The position numbers and the translations under genes are program-made. A stretch of 64,000 nucleotides of DNA, from the NCBI RefSeq assembly GCF_014695715.1, contig NZ_JACJOT010000002.1, positions 124,001 to 188,000 of the forward strand, given 5' to 3'. Under the pieces are notes generated by a model. It was not told the DNA's origin. It worked only from the letters and a program-made list of their open reading frames with translations, and ran no database searches. The DNA is from Microcoleus sp. FACHB-68 (lineage in GTDB: Bacteria > Cyanobacteriota > Cyanobacteriia > Cyanobacteriales > Oscillatoriaceae). Shown in pieces: positions 16,390 through 25,913 of this stretch (positions within the stretch are counted from its first letter, which is position 1; the number at the start of each line of letters is the position of its first letter).

Positions 16390-17571
16390 CTATTCGAGAG
16401 TAATTTGAGCGCCCCACAAGTCTTGGGGCACAAATGAGCGATCCATCGGTAGGGGGGCCACCGGCTCGCTGAGGGTAAATTGCGACAGCAAAATCCACTG
16501 TTTCAATTCCAAGGCGACTTGATGAGATAAAAAGATGCTGGCCAGGGGCGCGACTCGCACAGATTTGCCGTCAATCGTAATGCGACCAGTCTTGAGCTGG
16601 GCGTAACTCACCAAACCAAAGGTGGGGCGGACGCGGCGAGGAATGGAGAAATCCACAATCGGTGCTACGAGTTCCTGGTCTCGCACAGCGCAGTTGGCCA
16701 CAACGTCTTCGCGCAACACCGGCAGGGCAACGCCGACACCCAGCATCAAGGAAGGGCCGTAATTTTTGAAGTAGCACCCGCGCACCCAACGGCGCTGCAT
16801 CTGCTTGGCATCTCCAATTAAAGCTAAGGTGGCTGCTGGGCCAATGGGTGTTCGATTGGGTAGGCGCTTTTGCAATGGGAAGTGTTGCGTACCTTCCCAG
16901 GCAACATAACCGATGCCGCCGCCTAAAAAAACGCGGGTGCCAATGCCAATCAGTTGCAAGTCTGGGTCGTTCCATAGGGGAGAGACGGCACCGGGATTTG
17001 AGTAAACTGCATTCCCTAGGCGCGGTTGCAAGGGTCCGAGGTAGGTAAACAAGGGACGTTCGCCGCCATTGATGCCCACAATGAAGTTTTGGTAAAGGTT
17101 GCGAGGGTTATACAGGTAAAACTGATTAATCGTGTCACGGGTGATAGTGGTTTCAAATGTGGCGCGGGGGTAACAGTCTGTCACCTGTCCAAGTGCGCGT
17201 AGCGATACGGGTTTACCGGCAATTAAATCTTCTATAACATGACCGCCGCCACGTTCGCGGGATTCTTCTCCATCTGCGGTTTCAGTAACTTGGGTGGCAC
17301 CCAAATATAAATCGACTGCCCCAAACCCAGAGTAAGCCGAGACATTATCTAACCAGCACCGGCGAATTTTAATCGGTGGATCGGTGTGGCCAAGGTTGAT
17401 AATCGCTCCAGAGGATTCCATCGGTTCAAAGGTGCCGGTGGCGATCACGTCTACTTCCTTGGCAGCTTGGGTGACGCCAACTTCGCTCACCCGCGCTTTC
17501 AATTCTTCCACCGTCCAAACTACGGCACACTTGCGGCTGATTTTGTCGTTAATTTCGGCGATGGTTCTCAT
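16390..17571 (-). CDS. homocysteine biosynthesis protein family (DUF39/HcyBio)
   Basis: 393 residues. The N-terminus MRTIAEINDKISRKCAVVWT and the central LGHTDPPIKIRRCWLDNVSA and GINGGERPLFTYLGPLQPRL are hallmarks of the DUF39 family. Genetic work in methanogens links it to homocysteine synthesis from aspartate semialdehyde with sulfide. Conserved cysteines (CWLD; RGCYFKNYG) are present and may carry sulfur. The C-terminal ferredoxin or CBS domains seen in some archaeal members are absent, as is usual in cyanobacteria. The gene is alone on its strand between a hypothetical protein (convergent) and an AI-2E transporter. The cyanobacterial role is inferred from family membership. Confidence 0.85.
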   Translation of the reverse strand: MRTIAEINDKISRKCAVVWTVEELKARVSEVGVTQAAKEVDVIATGTFEPMESSGAIINLGHTDPPIKIRRCWLDNVSAYSGFGAVDLYLGATQVTETADGEESRERGGGHVIEDLIAGKPVSLRALGQVTDCYPRATFETTITRDTINQFYLYNPRNLYQNFIVGINGGERPLFTYLGPLQPRLGNAVYSNPGAVSPLWNDPDLQLIGIGTRVFLGGGIGYVAWEGTQHFPLQKRLPNRTPIGPAATLALIGDAKQMQRRWVRGCYFKNYGPSLMLGVGVALPVLREDVVANCAVRDQELVAPIVDFSIPRRVRPTFGLVSYAQLKTGRITIDGKSVRVAPLASIFLSHQVALELKQWILLSQFTLSEPVAPLPMDRSFVPQDLWGAQITLE

Positions 17572-17752
17572 AATTCTGTGCTAGATGCCTTGGCTGGGTG
17601 TTGAGGGACGCTATCAGCTTTAATCTGGCACTCCACTCTGTTTTTCTGTCCGAATTGAGGAGGAGAGCGCAGGGATGCAGAAATTGGCTTTGTTAAAGGC
17701 TCATTCGCTGATATTCAAATATTGCGGAATTTCACCGGCAGCACTCCTTGAA

Positions 17753-18949
17753 CTACCGCCTATCAGCATCATCAGCTTTGGGATGATTGCGAGGTTGTGT
17801 ACTCCCGGCTGGAGGGTTTTCGGGTAGCACCGGCTGATCAACTGGCCCATAACTTTCAGCCGGCAGCGTATTAGCGGCTGGCGTGTTAACCACACCCGCT
17901 GTTTCAGTCCCCTCTGCATCTTCACCTGTCCGCCACATATCTAGCACATCGTGAATTAATACTTCTTGCACCCAAACTTGGCCGACAACTGTTAGGGGTA
18001 GCGCCAATAAAAACCCTAAAAATCCAAAAAAAGTGGCGAAGAATACTTGGGCTAATAAGGTGACTGCCGGCAGCAGTGATACCTGTTGAGCCATGACGTA
18101 GGGCGTTAGCAAGTTAGTTTCAAACTGCTGGATTAAGAAGTAGAGAATAAACACCGCTCCAGCTTTCCAAGGTGCGTCTAAAAGCGAGATTCCCATCGGT
18201 AACACAACGCTTAAAGTTGGGCCAATATTGGGAATAAAGTTTAGCAATCCTGCCAAGATTCCTTGAGCTAAAGGCACTGGAACGTGCAGAACAGATAAGC
18301 CTATAAAGCTTAACATTCCCACAACACCCATGCTGATAAGTGCGCCAAAAATCCATCCGCCGAGGGCAATTTCACATCGGTCAAGAATCACCTCCACCCT
18401 CCGCCGGTAGAAGGATGGGAACAGCCGCACAAACGCCTTACGGTAAGACATTGGCTGAGCTAACAGCATCAGTGTCAGCACCACCACCAGTAAAAAGTTG
18501 ACGATAATAATTAGCGAGTTAGACAAAAAGACAAACGAGCGACCCACAATCCGTTCTACTATCGGTTGTAGTTGTTGGGTCAAGCTTTTAACATCTGGTA
18601 AATACTCGATGAACTGCGCGGGAACGCGAGGTCTGAGCTGATTTCGCCAAGTATTTAAGAGTTCTATAACTTGCGGAAGCTTGGTTGTTGTGAGTTCTTT
18701 ATATTGCGCTACAAAAGGTGGCACAATTAATAAGAAAAAGCCGGTTAATACGGCTAGGAAAAGCGCTACTGACAGCAGCACAGCTATTGTCCTTGGCAAT
18801 TTAAACTTTTGCAGCCGGCGAGCCAGCATATTCAAGGCTGTTGCTAGCAAAACTGCAGCAAATAGTAGTAATACAACTTGCCGAATTTGCCAAAGTATGT
18901 ATAAGGAAAGAATTAATGCTAATAAACCGATCCATTTACCGAGTTCCAC
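17753..18949 (-). CDS. AI-2E family (PF01594) membrane transporter
   Basis: 398 residues with GTG start at 18949, preceded by AGGAG at eight bases. About eight hydrophobic segments: two at the N-terminus (LGKWIGLLALILSLYILWQI; VVLLLFAAVLLATALNMLA), one near 58-80, a long amphipathic stretch 85-150, then a cluster from 150 to 345 with the family motif LNFIPNIGPTLSVVLPMGIS and the region TPYVMAQQVSLLPAVTLLAQ. The last 55 residues are a soluble Pro/Glu-rich tail. Members export or exchange small ions and metabolites (AI-2 in E. coli TqsA, Na+/H+ in others), so the AI-2 name is historical and substrate is unknown here. Confidence 0.9.
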   Translation of the reverse strand: MELGKWIGLLALILSLYILWQIRQVVLLLFAAVLLATALNMLARRLQKFKLPRTIAVLLSVALFLAVLTGFFLLIVPPFVAQYKELTTTKLPQVIELLNTWRNQLRPRVPAQFIEYLPDVKSLTQQLQPIVERIVGRSFVFLSNSLIIIVNFLLVVVLTLMLLAQPMSYRKAFVRLFPSFYRRRVEVILDRCEIALGGWIFGALISMGVVGMLSFIGLSVLHVPVPLAQGILAGLLNFIPNIGPTLSVVLPMGISLLDAPWKAGAVFILYFLIQQFETNLLTPYVMAQQVSLLPAVTLLAQVFFATFFGFLGFLLALPLTVVGQVWVQEVLIHDVLDMWRTGEDAEGTETAGVVNTPAANTLPAESYGPVDQPVLPENPPAGSTQPRNHPKADDADRR

Positions 18950-19084
18950 AGTGCTGACTCCTTTTCATTTGGGCTTAGAGGTAGAGTGTAAAATGTTGGT
19001 GAAGAAGCGTAAAAAGTTTAGAAGGATCAGTTTTAAGGAATGAGCGATCAAGTCAACAAAGAAAATTTTTCGCTCAAAATTTTT

Positions 19085-19279
19085 TTATCCTTCACTCTTT
19101 TGTTGCTGTGATCGCCATAAAAGGGCTATAGCCATAATTACGGTTGGCAGCAACACCGCGATTAAGGCTAAGTTAGGCGCTGGGCGGATGGTGGCAATTG
19201 CACCTGCGTACTTGATCGCAACAGATATGGCAGTTGAAGCGATCAGCACTTTGATAATAAACCCAGCATTGCTCTCCAT
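19085..19279 (-). CDS. two-helix mini membrane protein
   Basis: 64 residues from the ATG at 19279 (MESNAGFIIKVLIASTAISV). Two transmembrane helices, about 6-28 and 32-52, are joined by a short TIRPAPN turn, with a polar tail RSQQQKSEG. An upstream start at 19381 would add a Cys/Arg-rich segment that does not look coding. Similar short membrane proteins occur in other cyanobacteria, but no function is known. It lies alone, tail-in toward the AI-2E gene. Confidence 0.6.
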   Translation of the reverse strand: MESNAGFIIKVLIASTAISVAIKYAGAIATIRPAPNLALIAVLLPTVIMAIALLWRSQQQKSEG

Positions 19280-19379
19280 ATTTCTTTGTTTCCCTAGCAA
19301 GCGGCTTCGTGTTGGCAATGTCTCGTCACAGATTCTTGCTAGTTTACGGCAATGGGGAACGTTTATGAGCGGGGCCGGC

Positions 19380-19775
19380 ATGGGGCGCGATTGAACTTGA
19401 TTTTATAGAAAAGCAGATTGCCGGCACGGTGAAGTCTGGGGCTATACAGGTTAAGCTTCGGATCTATGGGATGGGGAGGCTGTGCCTGCTATTGGGTGGC
19501 TATTGATTTTTTTTGTTTTAAACCGCAGATAACCGCAGATGTAAGTGATAATCTGTCGTTAGGTATAGATTGATAAGCCGCAGATGTGGGCGAGAATCTA
19601 TCGTTAGGCAGACGTAGATAGTGCGGGTTGGTATGTTCAGATTTTTGCACCAGGTGTCGTGATTTGTGGGTCGTGTCTGTTAGGATTTTTGCAATAAGTT
19701 TCAGGGGTGCGTGCCGGCAAGCTTTCTCAAGGCACAATGTTGATACAAACGATTTTATTTTGATGCACCCTGTTT
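19380..19775. other. intergenic with dispersed CGCAGATG repeats
   Basis: No gene supported. It holds two imperfect direct copies of a 30-bp unit (listed separately) and further CGCAGAT words, of a type repeated elsewhere in the window (47566-47670, 53065, 55245). Confidence 0.5.
19534..19608 (+). repeat. two direct copies of a 30-bp unit, period 45
   Basis: Copy A (19534-19563) and copy B (19579-19608) both run CGCAGATGT, variable GA, AATCT, TCGTTAGG. They differ at five positions. An extra ACCGCAGATA precedes copy A. Confidence 0.75.
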
Positions 19776-20630
19776 ATGACTAGCCCTACTGCAACGCTGC
19801 TAGTGTCTTGTCCCGATCAACGGGGACTGGTTGCTAAGTTAGCGAATTTTATCTATGCCCATCATGGCAATATTATTCATGCCGATCACCACACTGATTT
19901 TACGGCTGGGTTGTTTCTCAGCCGGCTGGAGTGGCAAATAGATGGATTCGATTTGCCTCGTGATCAGATCGCGCCGGCATTCGCAGAAATTGCGGAACCG
20001 CTACAAGCGAGTTGGCAGTTACACTTTTCCGATACGGTGCCCCGCATTGCAATTTGGGTAAGCCGGCAAGATCACTGTCTGCTGGATTTAATTTGGCGTC
20101 AGCGAGCAAAGGAATTTGCGGCTCAGATTCCTTTAATGATTAGCAATCATGCGGCTCTGGGTGATGTAGCGAAGCAGTTTGGAATTGATTTTTATCACTT
20201 GCCGGTGACAAAGGAAAATAAATTAGAGCAAGAAGCTAAACAATTAGAATTGCTGCGGCAATACAAAATTGATTTGGTTGTTTTAGCCAAATATATGCAA
20301 ATTCTCAGTGGTAATTTCATCACCAATTTTCCGAAAATTATCAATATTCATCATTCATTTTTGCCGGCTTTTGCGGGGGCAAATCCTTACGAGCGTGCCT
20401 ATGAGCGTGGGGTAAAAATTATTGGCGCGACAGCACATTATGTAACCGATGAATTAGATGCCGGCCCAATTATTGAGCAGGATGTCGTGAGAGTGAGCCA
20501 CCGGGATACAACTAGCGATCTGATTCGCAAAGGAAAAGACTTAGAGCGGGTAGTTTTAGCGCGTGCGGTGCGTTTGCATTTGCGAAATCGCGTGTTAGTC
20601 TACGGGAATCGGACGGTCGTTTTTGAGTGA
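19776..20630 (+). CDS. purU: formyltetrahydrofolate deformylase
   Basis: 284 residues with an N-terminal ACT domain (ATLLVSCPDQRGLVAKLANF, about 5-85) that senses methionine/glycine in E. coli PurU, and a C-terminal formyltransferase-fold catalytic domain (about 90-284). Catalytic residues are visible: Asn and His in IINIHHSFLPAFAGANPY, and Asp in TDELDAGPIIEQD. It hydrolyses 10-formyl-THF to THF plus formate, supplying formate for PurT-type purine synthesis and balancing one-carbon pools. Length equals that of well-studied members. The gene stands alone on the plus strand. Confidence 0.96.
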   Translation: MTSPTATLLVSCPDQRGLVAKLANFIYAHHGNIIHADHHTDFTAGLFLSRLEWQIDGFDLPRDQIAPAFAEIAEPLQASWQLHFSDTVPRIAIWVSRQDHCLLDLIWRQRAKEFAAQIPLMISNHAALGDVAKQFGIDFYHLPVTKENKLEQEAKQLELLRQYKIDLVVLAKYMQILSGNFITNFPKIINIHHSFLPAFAGANPYERAYERGVKIIGATAHYVTDELDAGPIIEQDVVRVSHRDTTSDLIRKGKDLERVVLARAVRLHLRNRVLVYGNRTVVFE

Positions 20631-20789
20631 GCGGGGCTGAGTGGGGACGGCATCACACCCCATATATAGGATACAGCAAAATAGCACACACTAGATTTAG
20701 TGTTTTACGGGTAAATTTGCCGGTTATAAAGTCGCCGGTCGTGATAGGGTTTTAGATCCGTCGCTTACCCTTGGGAAGGATACTCGCTC

Positions 20790-23700
20790 ATGCATCGGCA
20801 AAGTCTGCACCCGGAACACTTGCAAGAATTAATTGAAGAGAGTGGCATTGACGGCACTCTGGCTTCGCTCAACTTCACGTCTCTGGAAGAAGATGCAATT
20901 TACACGCATTTACTAATATCCGATGATATACACCGCAATAACGTCGGACGAGTGAGCGGTGGATGGCTGCATCGTTATGCTCAGGTAGCTGATGGGGGAT
21001 GGTGGTGTGCGGGACGAGATCCGCTCAATGATTGGGGTTTAATGGAATGGGGGTGCTACAAGCCAAATCATCCCAGGCAGGATAAAAACGGCAAGCCGGT
21101 GAAGTACGAGCATCCTCCCTGCACCCCGACACGGGTATTTTGTCTGAAAGTGCCGCTTCACATCTGGCAGCAAATTGCTGATCGCTATGGAGTGCCGGTG
21201 CCGGCGAACCCTGAGATCGCAGAAGGAGGGGAAGCACGGGGATTTTGGCAGTGGGTGGTGGAGGCGCAAATTCCGCTCATTATTTGTGAAGGTGCGAAGA
21301 AAGCGGCGGCGCTGTTGAGTCGGGGATATGCTGCGCTTGCCGTACCGGGAATTACCAGCAGCTATCGGGTGACGCGAGACGCACAAGGCAGAGTGATGAG
21401 CCGCCGGCTAATTCCTGAATTGGCAGCGCTTACAGTGCCGGCGCGCACCTTTTACATTTGCTTTGATTATGAAACTCAGCCGAAAACTATCAAAGCAGTC
21501 AATCAAGCGATCACTCAATTGGGTGAGCTTTTAGAGGAAAAAAACTGTGCAGTTAAAGTCATCAGACTTCCCGGTTTAGAAAAAGGAGTGGATGATTTTA
21601 TTGTCGCTCAAGGTGCTGAAGCATTCCAAGCGGTTTATCAAGCAAGCGCAGATTTAGAAACTGATTTAGCTAAAACTAAACCCCACACTGAGTTTACCTA
21701 CCCGCCGCAATTGATTCTTAACCGGCGCTATTTAGGAAAACTGCCTTTTCCCACATCTGGATTAATAGCTGTTAAGTCTGCCAAGGGAACTGGAAAAACA
21801 ACTGCGCTTTTAGAGTTGGTATTAGAAGCGAAAAAACAAAGCCGAGCAGTTTTGCTGCTGACTCACAGAATTCAACTAGGGCGTTTTTTGTGTGAAAAAA
21901 TCGGAGTAAATTGGATTAATAATCGGGGAATACAGGAAGCCAAAAGCAATTCTCATTCCCAATTACTCGGACTGTGTATAGATTCTATAGGCAAACTCAA
22001 CCCTCAACACTGGCAAGGAGCGCTGGTGATTTTGGATGAGGTGGAACAGTGCTTATGGCATCTTCTCAACAGCGAAACTTGTAAAGATAAACGCGTTAAA
22101 ATTTTAAAAACTTTCCAGCAGTTAATTTCTACAGTCATGCAAACCGGCGGTGCGGTGATCGCTCAAGATGCCGATTTATCAGACCTTTCTTTAGATTATC
22201 TCAAAGAACTGGCCGGCATTTCAATTGAGCCGTGGGTTGTGGTGAATGAGTGGAAACCTGAAATTGATTGGAATGTTACTTTCTATGACTGTCCAAACCC
22301 AACGCCGCTGATTCAGCAGCTTGAGCAAGATTTAATGGCGGGAAAAAAGTGTTATGTTACAACCGATAGTCGGTCAGGACTTTACAGTTCAGAAACAATA
22401 GAGTGCTATCTCAAACAGCATTTAGAAAAATTGATTCATCAGTATCCTAAAACGCTCGTTGTGAACTCTCAAACAACCAGCACACCTGGACACGAAGCCG
22501 TCAATTTTGCAGAGGCAATTAACCAGAGAGCAAAGGATTATGACGCGGTTTTTGTAACTCCCAGTTTGGGAACCGGCATCAGCATTGATGTGGAACATTT
22601 TGACTGCGTTTATGGCATCTTTCAAGGCGTAATTCCAGACTGGGAAGCACGACAGGCATTAGCCAGAGTTCGCGCCGGCATTCCTCGGTTTATCTGGTGT
22701 GCAAAGCGGGGTATCGGCTCAATTGGCAGTGGCAGTAAAAATTACCGGGTGCTTTCATACTGGTATCAAGAAAATCATAGAGAAAACTTAGCTTTAATGA
22801 ATCCACTGCACAAAGTTGATGTGGATTTACCTTTAGTTTATGACTTAATTCACCTGAGAATTTGGGCAAAAATGGCGGCGCGAGTCAATGCCTCGATTAC
22901 TTTTTACCGGCAGTCCCTGCGAGAGGGTTTAATTGCTGAAGGACATCAGGTAAATGTGGTTAATAATGCTCCCCCAGAAACTCGCCTCAGAGAGCTGCGT
23001 CAGGAATTTCTCACGGTTAATCCGGAGCATTGGGAAACTAGAAAAAAGCTGATTTTAGAAATTGTAAAACTTCAGCAAACCTTTGAGAAACACACGAATC
23101 AGTATTTATTGATTAAACATCAATTCAGACAAATTCATCAGCAAAATGAATTACACGTTGCAGAAGCTGTTGCTCAGGCAATTGATCTTAATCGGGAAAA
23201 ATATGAATATTTGTTAGTTAAGCACGCGCTAACAGATGAGGAGCGTTATCAAGTTAATAAATATATCTTGAAACAGCGGTATGGTGTGAAAGTTACGCCG
23301 CAATTGAAGCTGCGGGATGACAGAGGGTACTACTCGCAACTTTTAACGCATTATTATTTAACCCATGAAAGCGAGTATTTTTATTTTAAAGACCGGCAGG
23401 AATGGAACCAGCAGTTAGAAAAAGGTGAAGGACGAGTTTTTCTCCCTGACGTACAAACTTACACGTTGAAGGTTGAAGCCTTAAAAGCTTTAGGAATTTT
23501 AGATTTCCTTCATCCAGAACGTGAGTTTCAGGAGAGTGATTTAGAGTTGCTGGAATTGAAGGCAAAGGCGTGCCGGTGTAGCAAGCATATTAAAAGGTCG
23601 CTTGGAATTAGCATTCCTGTGGAAACAGGAAAAGGGTGTGTGAGTTCGATAAAAATACTCGGCAAAATTCTAAGCTTGTTGGGATTAAAATTAAAGCCGA

Positions 23701-23921
23701 TGAAGATGATAGAAAGAAAAGTAGAAAAACAGGTTAAAGTTTATCAAATCGATCCACTGACTTTCAATGATGGCCGGCAGGCTATTTTTGAAATTTGGCA
23801 ACAGCGAGATGCGTTAAATTTAGGCACTGTTTCCCTGTCTGGATTGTATATTCCAGAATCCCATAATTATTTAAGTGAATTTACAAGTCGTCAAGCGATA
23901 TATGAGGTTGCGCTTTTGTAA
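20790..23921 (+). CDS. CyRepA1-type plasmid replication protein (DUF3854 primase-helicase-like)
   Basis: 1043 residues. The N-terminal region (about 60-300) contains DUF3854, a Toprim-like domain with IPLIICEGAKKAAALLSRGY, an ICFDYETQPKT acidic strand and LPGLEKGVDDFIV. The centre is a P-loop helicase-like domain: Walker A KSAKGTGKTTALLELV near 330, Walker B LVILDEVEQCLW near 415, and a later LARVRAGIPRFIWC helicase motif near 625. The rest is Lys-rich and helical, with a possible winged-helix end. It matches cyanobacterial plasmid initiators such as those of small Synechocystis plasmids. No partitioning, toxin or mobilisation genes are nearby, and purU and PBP2 flank it, so it appears to be a chromosomal copy. 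AAGGA precedes the ATG. Confidence 0.85.
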   Translation: MHRQSLHPEHLQELIEESGIDGTLASLNFTSLEEDAIYTHLLISDDIHRNNVGRVSGGWLHRYAQVADGGWWCAGRDPLNDWGLMEWGCYKPNHPRQDKNGKPVKYEHPPCTPTRVFCLKVPLHIWQQIADRYGVPVPANPEIAEGGEARGFWQWVVEAQIPLIICEGAKKAAALLSRGYAALAVPGITSSYRVTRDAQGRVMSRRLIPELAALTVPARTFYICFDYETQPKTIKAVNQAITQLGELLEEKNCAVKVIRLPGLEKGVDDFIVAQGAEAFQAVYQASADLETDLAKTKPHTEFTYPPQLILNRRYLGKLPFPTSGLIAVKSAKGTGKTTALLELVLEAKKQSRAVLLLTHRIQLGRFLCEKIGVNWINNRGIQEAKSNSHSQLLGLCIDSIGKLNPQHWQGALVILDEVEQCLWHLLNSETCKDKRVKILKTFQQLISTVMQTGGAVIAQDADLSDLSLDYLKELAGISIEPWVVVNEWKPEIDWNVTFYDCPNPTPLIQQLEQDLMAGKKCYVTTDSRSGLYSSETIECYLKQHLEKLIHQYPKTLVVNSQTTSTPGHEAVNFAEAINQRAKDYDAVFVTPSLGTGISIDVEHFDCVYGIFQGVIPDWEARQALARVRAGIPRFIWCAKRGIGSIGSGSKNYRVLSYWYQENHRENLALMNPLHKVDVDLPLVYDLIHLRIWAKMAARVNASITFYRQSLREGLIAEGHQVNVVNNAPPETRLRELRQEFLTVNPEHWETRKKLILEIVKLQQTFEKHTNQYLLIKHQFRQIHQQNELHVAEAVAQAIDLNREKYEYLLVKHALTDEERYQVNKYILKQRYGVKVTPQLKLRDDRGYYSQLLTHYYLTHESEYFYFKDRQEWNQQLEKGEGRVFLPDVQTYTLKVEALKALGILDFLHPEREFQESDLELLELKAKACRCSKHIKRSLGISIPVETGKGCVSSIKILGKILSLLGLKLKPMKMIERKVEKQVKVYQIDPLTFNDGRQAIFEIWQQRDALNLGTVSLSGLYIPESHNYLSEFTSRQAIYEVALL

Positions 23922-23953
23922 ATTAAATTGTGGTTACTATTAGCAAAGGTGGA

Positions 23954-24019
23954 GTGCCGGTGGGATAATAAAAAATTCTTGTAACTCCGTATTCATCCCC
24001 AAATCTAAACCACCGGCAC
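23954..24019. terminator. inverted repeat between convergent genes
   Basis: GTGCCGGTGG (23954-23963) and CCACCGGCAC (24010-24019) are perfect reverse complements around a 46-base AT-rich loop. Located between two converging genes, it may act as a bidirectional terminator or be a copy of the genome's GCCGG-type palindrome. No T-run follows either side closely. Confidence 0.35.
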
Positions 24020-24095
24020 CGGAAAACAAACTGAGAGAAATGAGCTGACCGTCGATCACAGGGGGTAAAGGTAAAATTCCAGTTTAATGGCTGAC

Positions 24096-25913
24096 CTACT
24101 CAGCAGCCGGCTGGACGGGTTTAGGCTTAGCGGGTTTATTTGCCTTAAAATACGTCTCCAATACTTGCAAAACCATTGGCGCAGCAAACGAACCACCGCC
24201 GCCGCCGGAATTTTCCCCAAAAGCTACAACCACAATTTCTGGCTTATCAGTTGGCCCATAGCCACCAAACCAAGCATGAGAAAGACGAGGGGGATCTTCA
24301 GCCGTCCCAGACTTACCCGCAGCCGGCGGAATGGTTGGCACATTCAAAGCTGCGCCGGTGCCGCCGGCAACGACCTCTCGCAGTCCTTGTTGCAAAATTT
24401 CCACCGTTGAGGGTTTCAAATTCAAGGACTCTCGCCATTTTTGCGCCGGCTGATTATCCTTCAGCAGGTGCGGCTTCACTTTATATCCGCCATTAGCCGG
24501 CACAGAAAACATCACCCCAACTTGCAGCGGCGTAGACAGTAAAAATCCTTGACCAATTGACATATTTATGGTATCTCCAAGATACCATCCTTCCTCGATT
24601 TCCTGCACCTTCCAATCTTCATCCGGGACTAATCCAGGGGCTTCTTCCTCGGCTAACTCAATGCCGGTTTTTTCGCCAAAGCCATAGTTTCGCGTCCATT
24701 GAATCAGCTTTTCATGGCCGACTCCGCTGCCGATTTGATAGAAAAACGTGTCACTACTCCAAGCAAGTGCTCCAACAAATCCCAAAACCCCAAAACCGGC
24801 ATGATTCCATTCCCCAAACTCAATGCCACCGAAGGTTAAAGAACCGTAAGTTCCTAAATACGTGTCGGGAGAAAACTCGCCTGATTCTAAACCGGCAGTT
24901 GTTGTCACAATCTTAAAGGTACTTGCCGGGGGAAATCCTCGCAGCGCTCGGTTAACAAACGGGTGATCCGCACTTTGCAACTCTTGCCACGTCTTCTCAG
25001 AAATGCGCGTGGAAAAGATATTCGGATCAAAAGCAGGCCGGCTCACCATCGCTAGAACTTCCCCTGTGTTGGGGTTCAAAGCCACGATCGCCCCTTGATT
25101 ATTGCCTAGGGCTGCCTCTGCTGCCTTCTGCACGTCCAGATCGAGGGTTAAATGCAAATCTTGACCCGCCTTTGCCGGCTTGTCACCCAAAACCCGCAAA
25201 ATTTGGCCCATGCTATCAACTTCAACCTGCTGCCCGCCCCACTCTCCCCGCAATTGCTTCTCAAAAGCTTGTTCAATTCCCATCTGCCCGATAACATCAC
25301 CCAGGCGATAACCTTGCTCCTGAAGATCGTAAAGATCCGAGTCACTAATTTCGCCGGTGTATCCCAAGGCATGAGCGGCTAAAATGCCGTTCGGGTAATT
25401 CCGCACTGCTTCGATATCCACCTTCACTCCCTTCAGCTCACTGCTATATTCTTGGAGTGCTGTGATTTGGGCGGGGGTGACGCTGCGGGCAACACGTATT
25501 GGCTCATTCGATTTATAGCTTTTCGATTTTTGCAGCCGCTTTTGCAATTCTGATTCAGGGGTATTCAGAATTTTAGACAGGCGATTGCGCGTTCTGGGCC
25601 AGTCTGTTTTTTCTAAATCTAGAGGCCACAAATATACAGCATGAGTGAGGCGGCTACTGGCCAAAATTTTGCCTTTGCGGTCAAAAATATTACCCCGCAC
25701 TGGTTGTTTGGGCAGCAAACGAATTCGGTTGTTCTCTGCCAATTGGCGGTTGCGGTTTCCCTGAATTAGCTGTAGTTGGGCAAGCCGACTGCCGATCGCA
25801 CCCAACATCACACTGGTGATGCCAAACATGATCAGTATGGACTGGAAAGGTTTTCCCAGAGTGCGTGCAGAGGAAGCTCGACGACCGATAGAGAAAGAGG
25901 GAAAAACAGTCAT
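24096..25913 (-). CDS. mrdA: penicillin-binding protein 2 (cell-elongation transpeptidase)
   Basis: 605 residues from the ATG at 25913; a TTG at 25937 would add eight. One N-terminal transmembrane helix (ILIMFGITSVMLGAIGS), a PBP dimerisation domain with RGNIFDRKGKILASS, then the transpeptidase: active-site Ser in PPASTFK near residue 330, the second-motif region WSSDTFFYQIG, and KSGTAE near 534. This fits a class B PBP2 that crosslinks peptidoglycan during side-wall growth with RodA. No mreB, rodA or mreC lies next to it. A short Lys/Pro-rich tail ends the protein. Confidence 0.93.
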   Translation of the reverse strand: MTVFPSFSIGRRASSARTLGKPFQSILIMFGITSVMLGAIGSRLAQLQLIQGNRNRQLAENNRIRLLPKQPVRGNIFDRKGKILASSRLTHAVYLWPLDLEKTDWPRTRNRLSKILNTPESELQKRLQKSKSYKSNEPIRVARSVTPAQITALQEYSSELKGVKVDIEAVRNYPNGILAAHALGYTGEISDSDLYDLQEQGYRLGDVIGQMGIEQAFEKQLRGEWGGQQVEVDSMGQILRVLGDKPAKAGQDLHLTLDLDVQKAAEAALGNNQGAIVALNPNTGEVLAMVSRPAFDPNIFSTRISEKTWQELQSADHPFVNRALRGFPPASTFKIVTTTAGLESGEFSPDTYLGTYGSLTFGGIEFGEWNHAGFGVLGFVGALAWSSDTFFYQIGSGVGHEKLIQWTRNYGFGEKTGIELAEEEAPGLVPDEDWKVQEIEEGWYLGDTINMSIGQGFLLSTPLQVGVMFSVPANGGYKVKPHLLKDNQPAQKWRESLNLKPSTVEILQQGLREVVAGGTGAALNVPTIPPAAGKSGTAEDPPRLSHAWFGGYGPTDKPEIVVVAFGENSGGGGGSFAAPMVLQVLETYFKANKPAKPKPVQPAAE

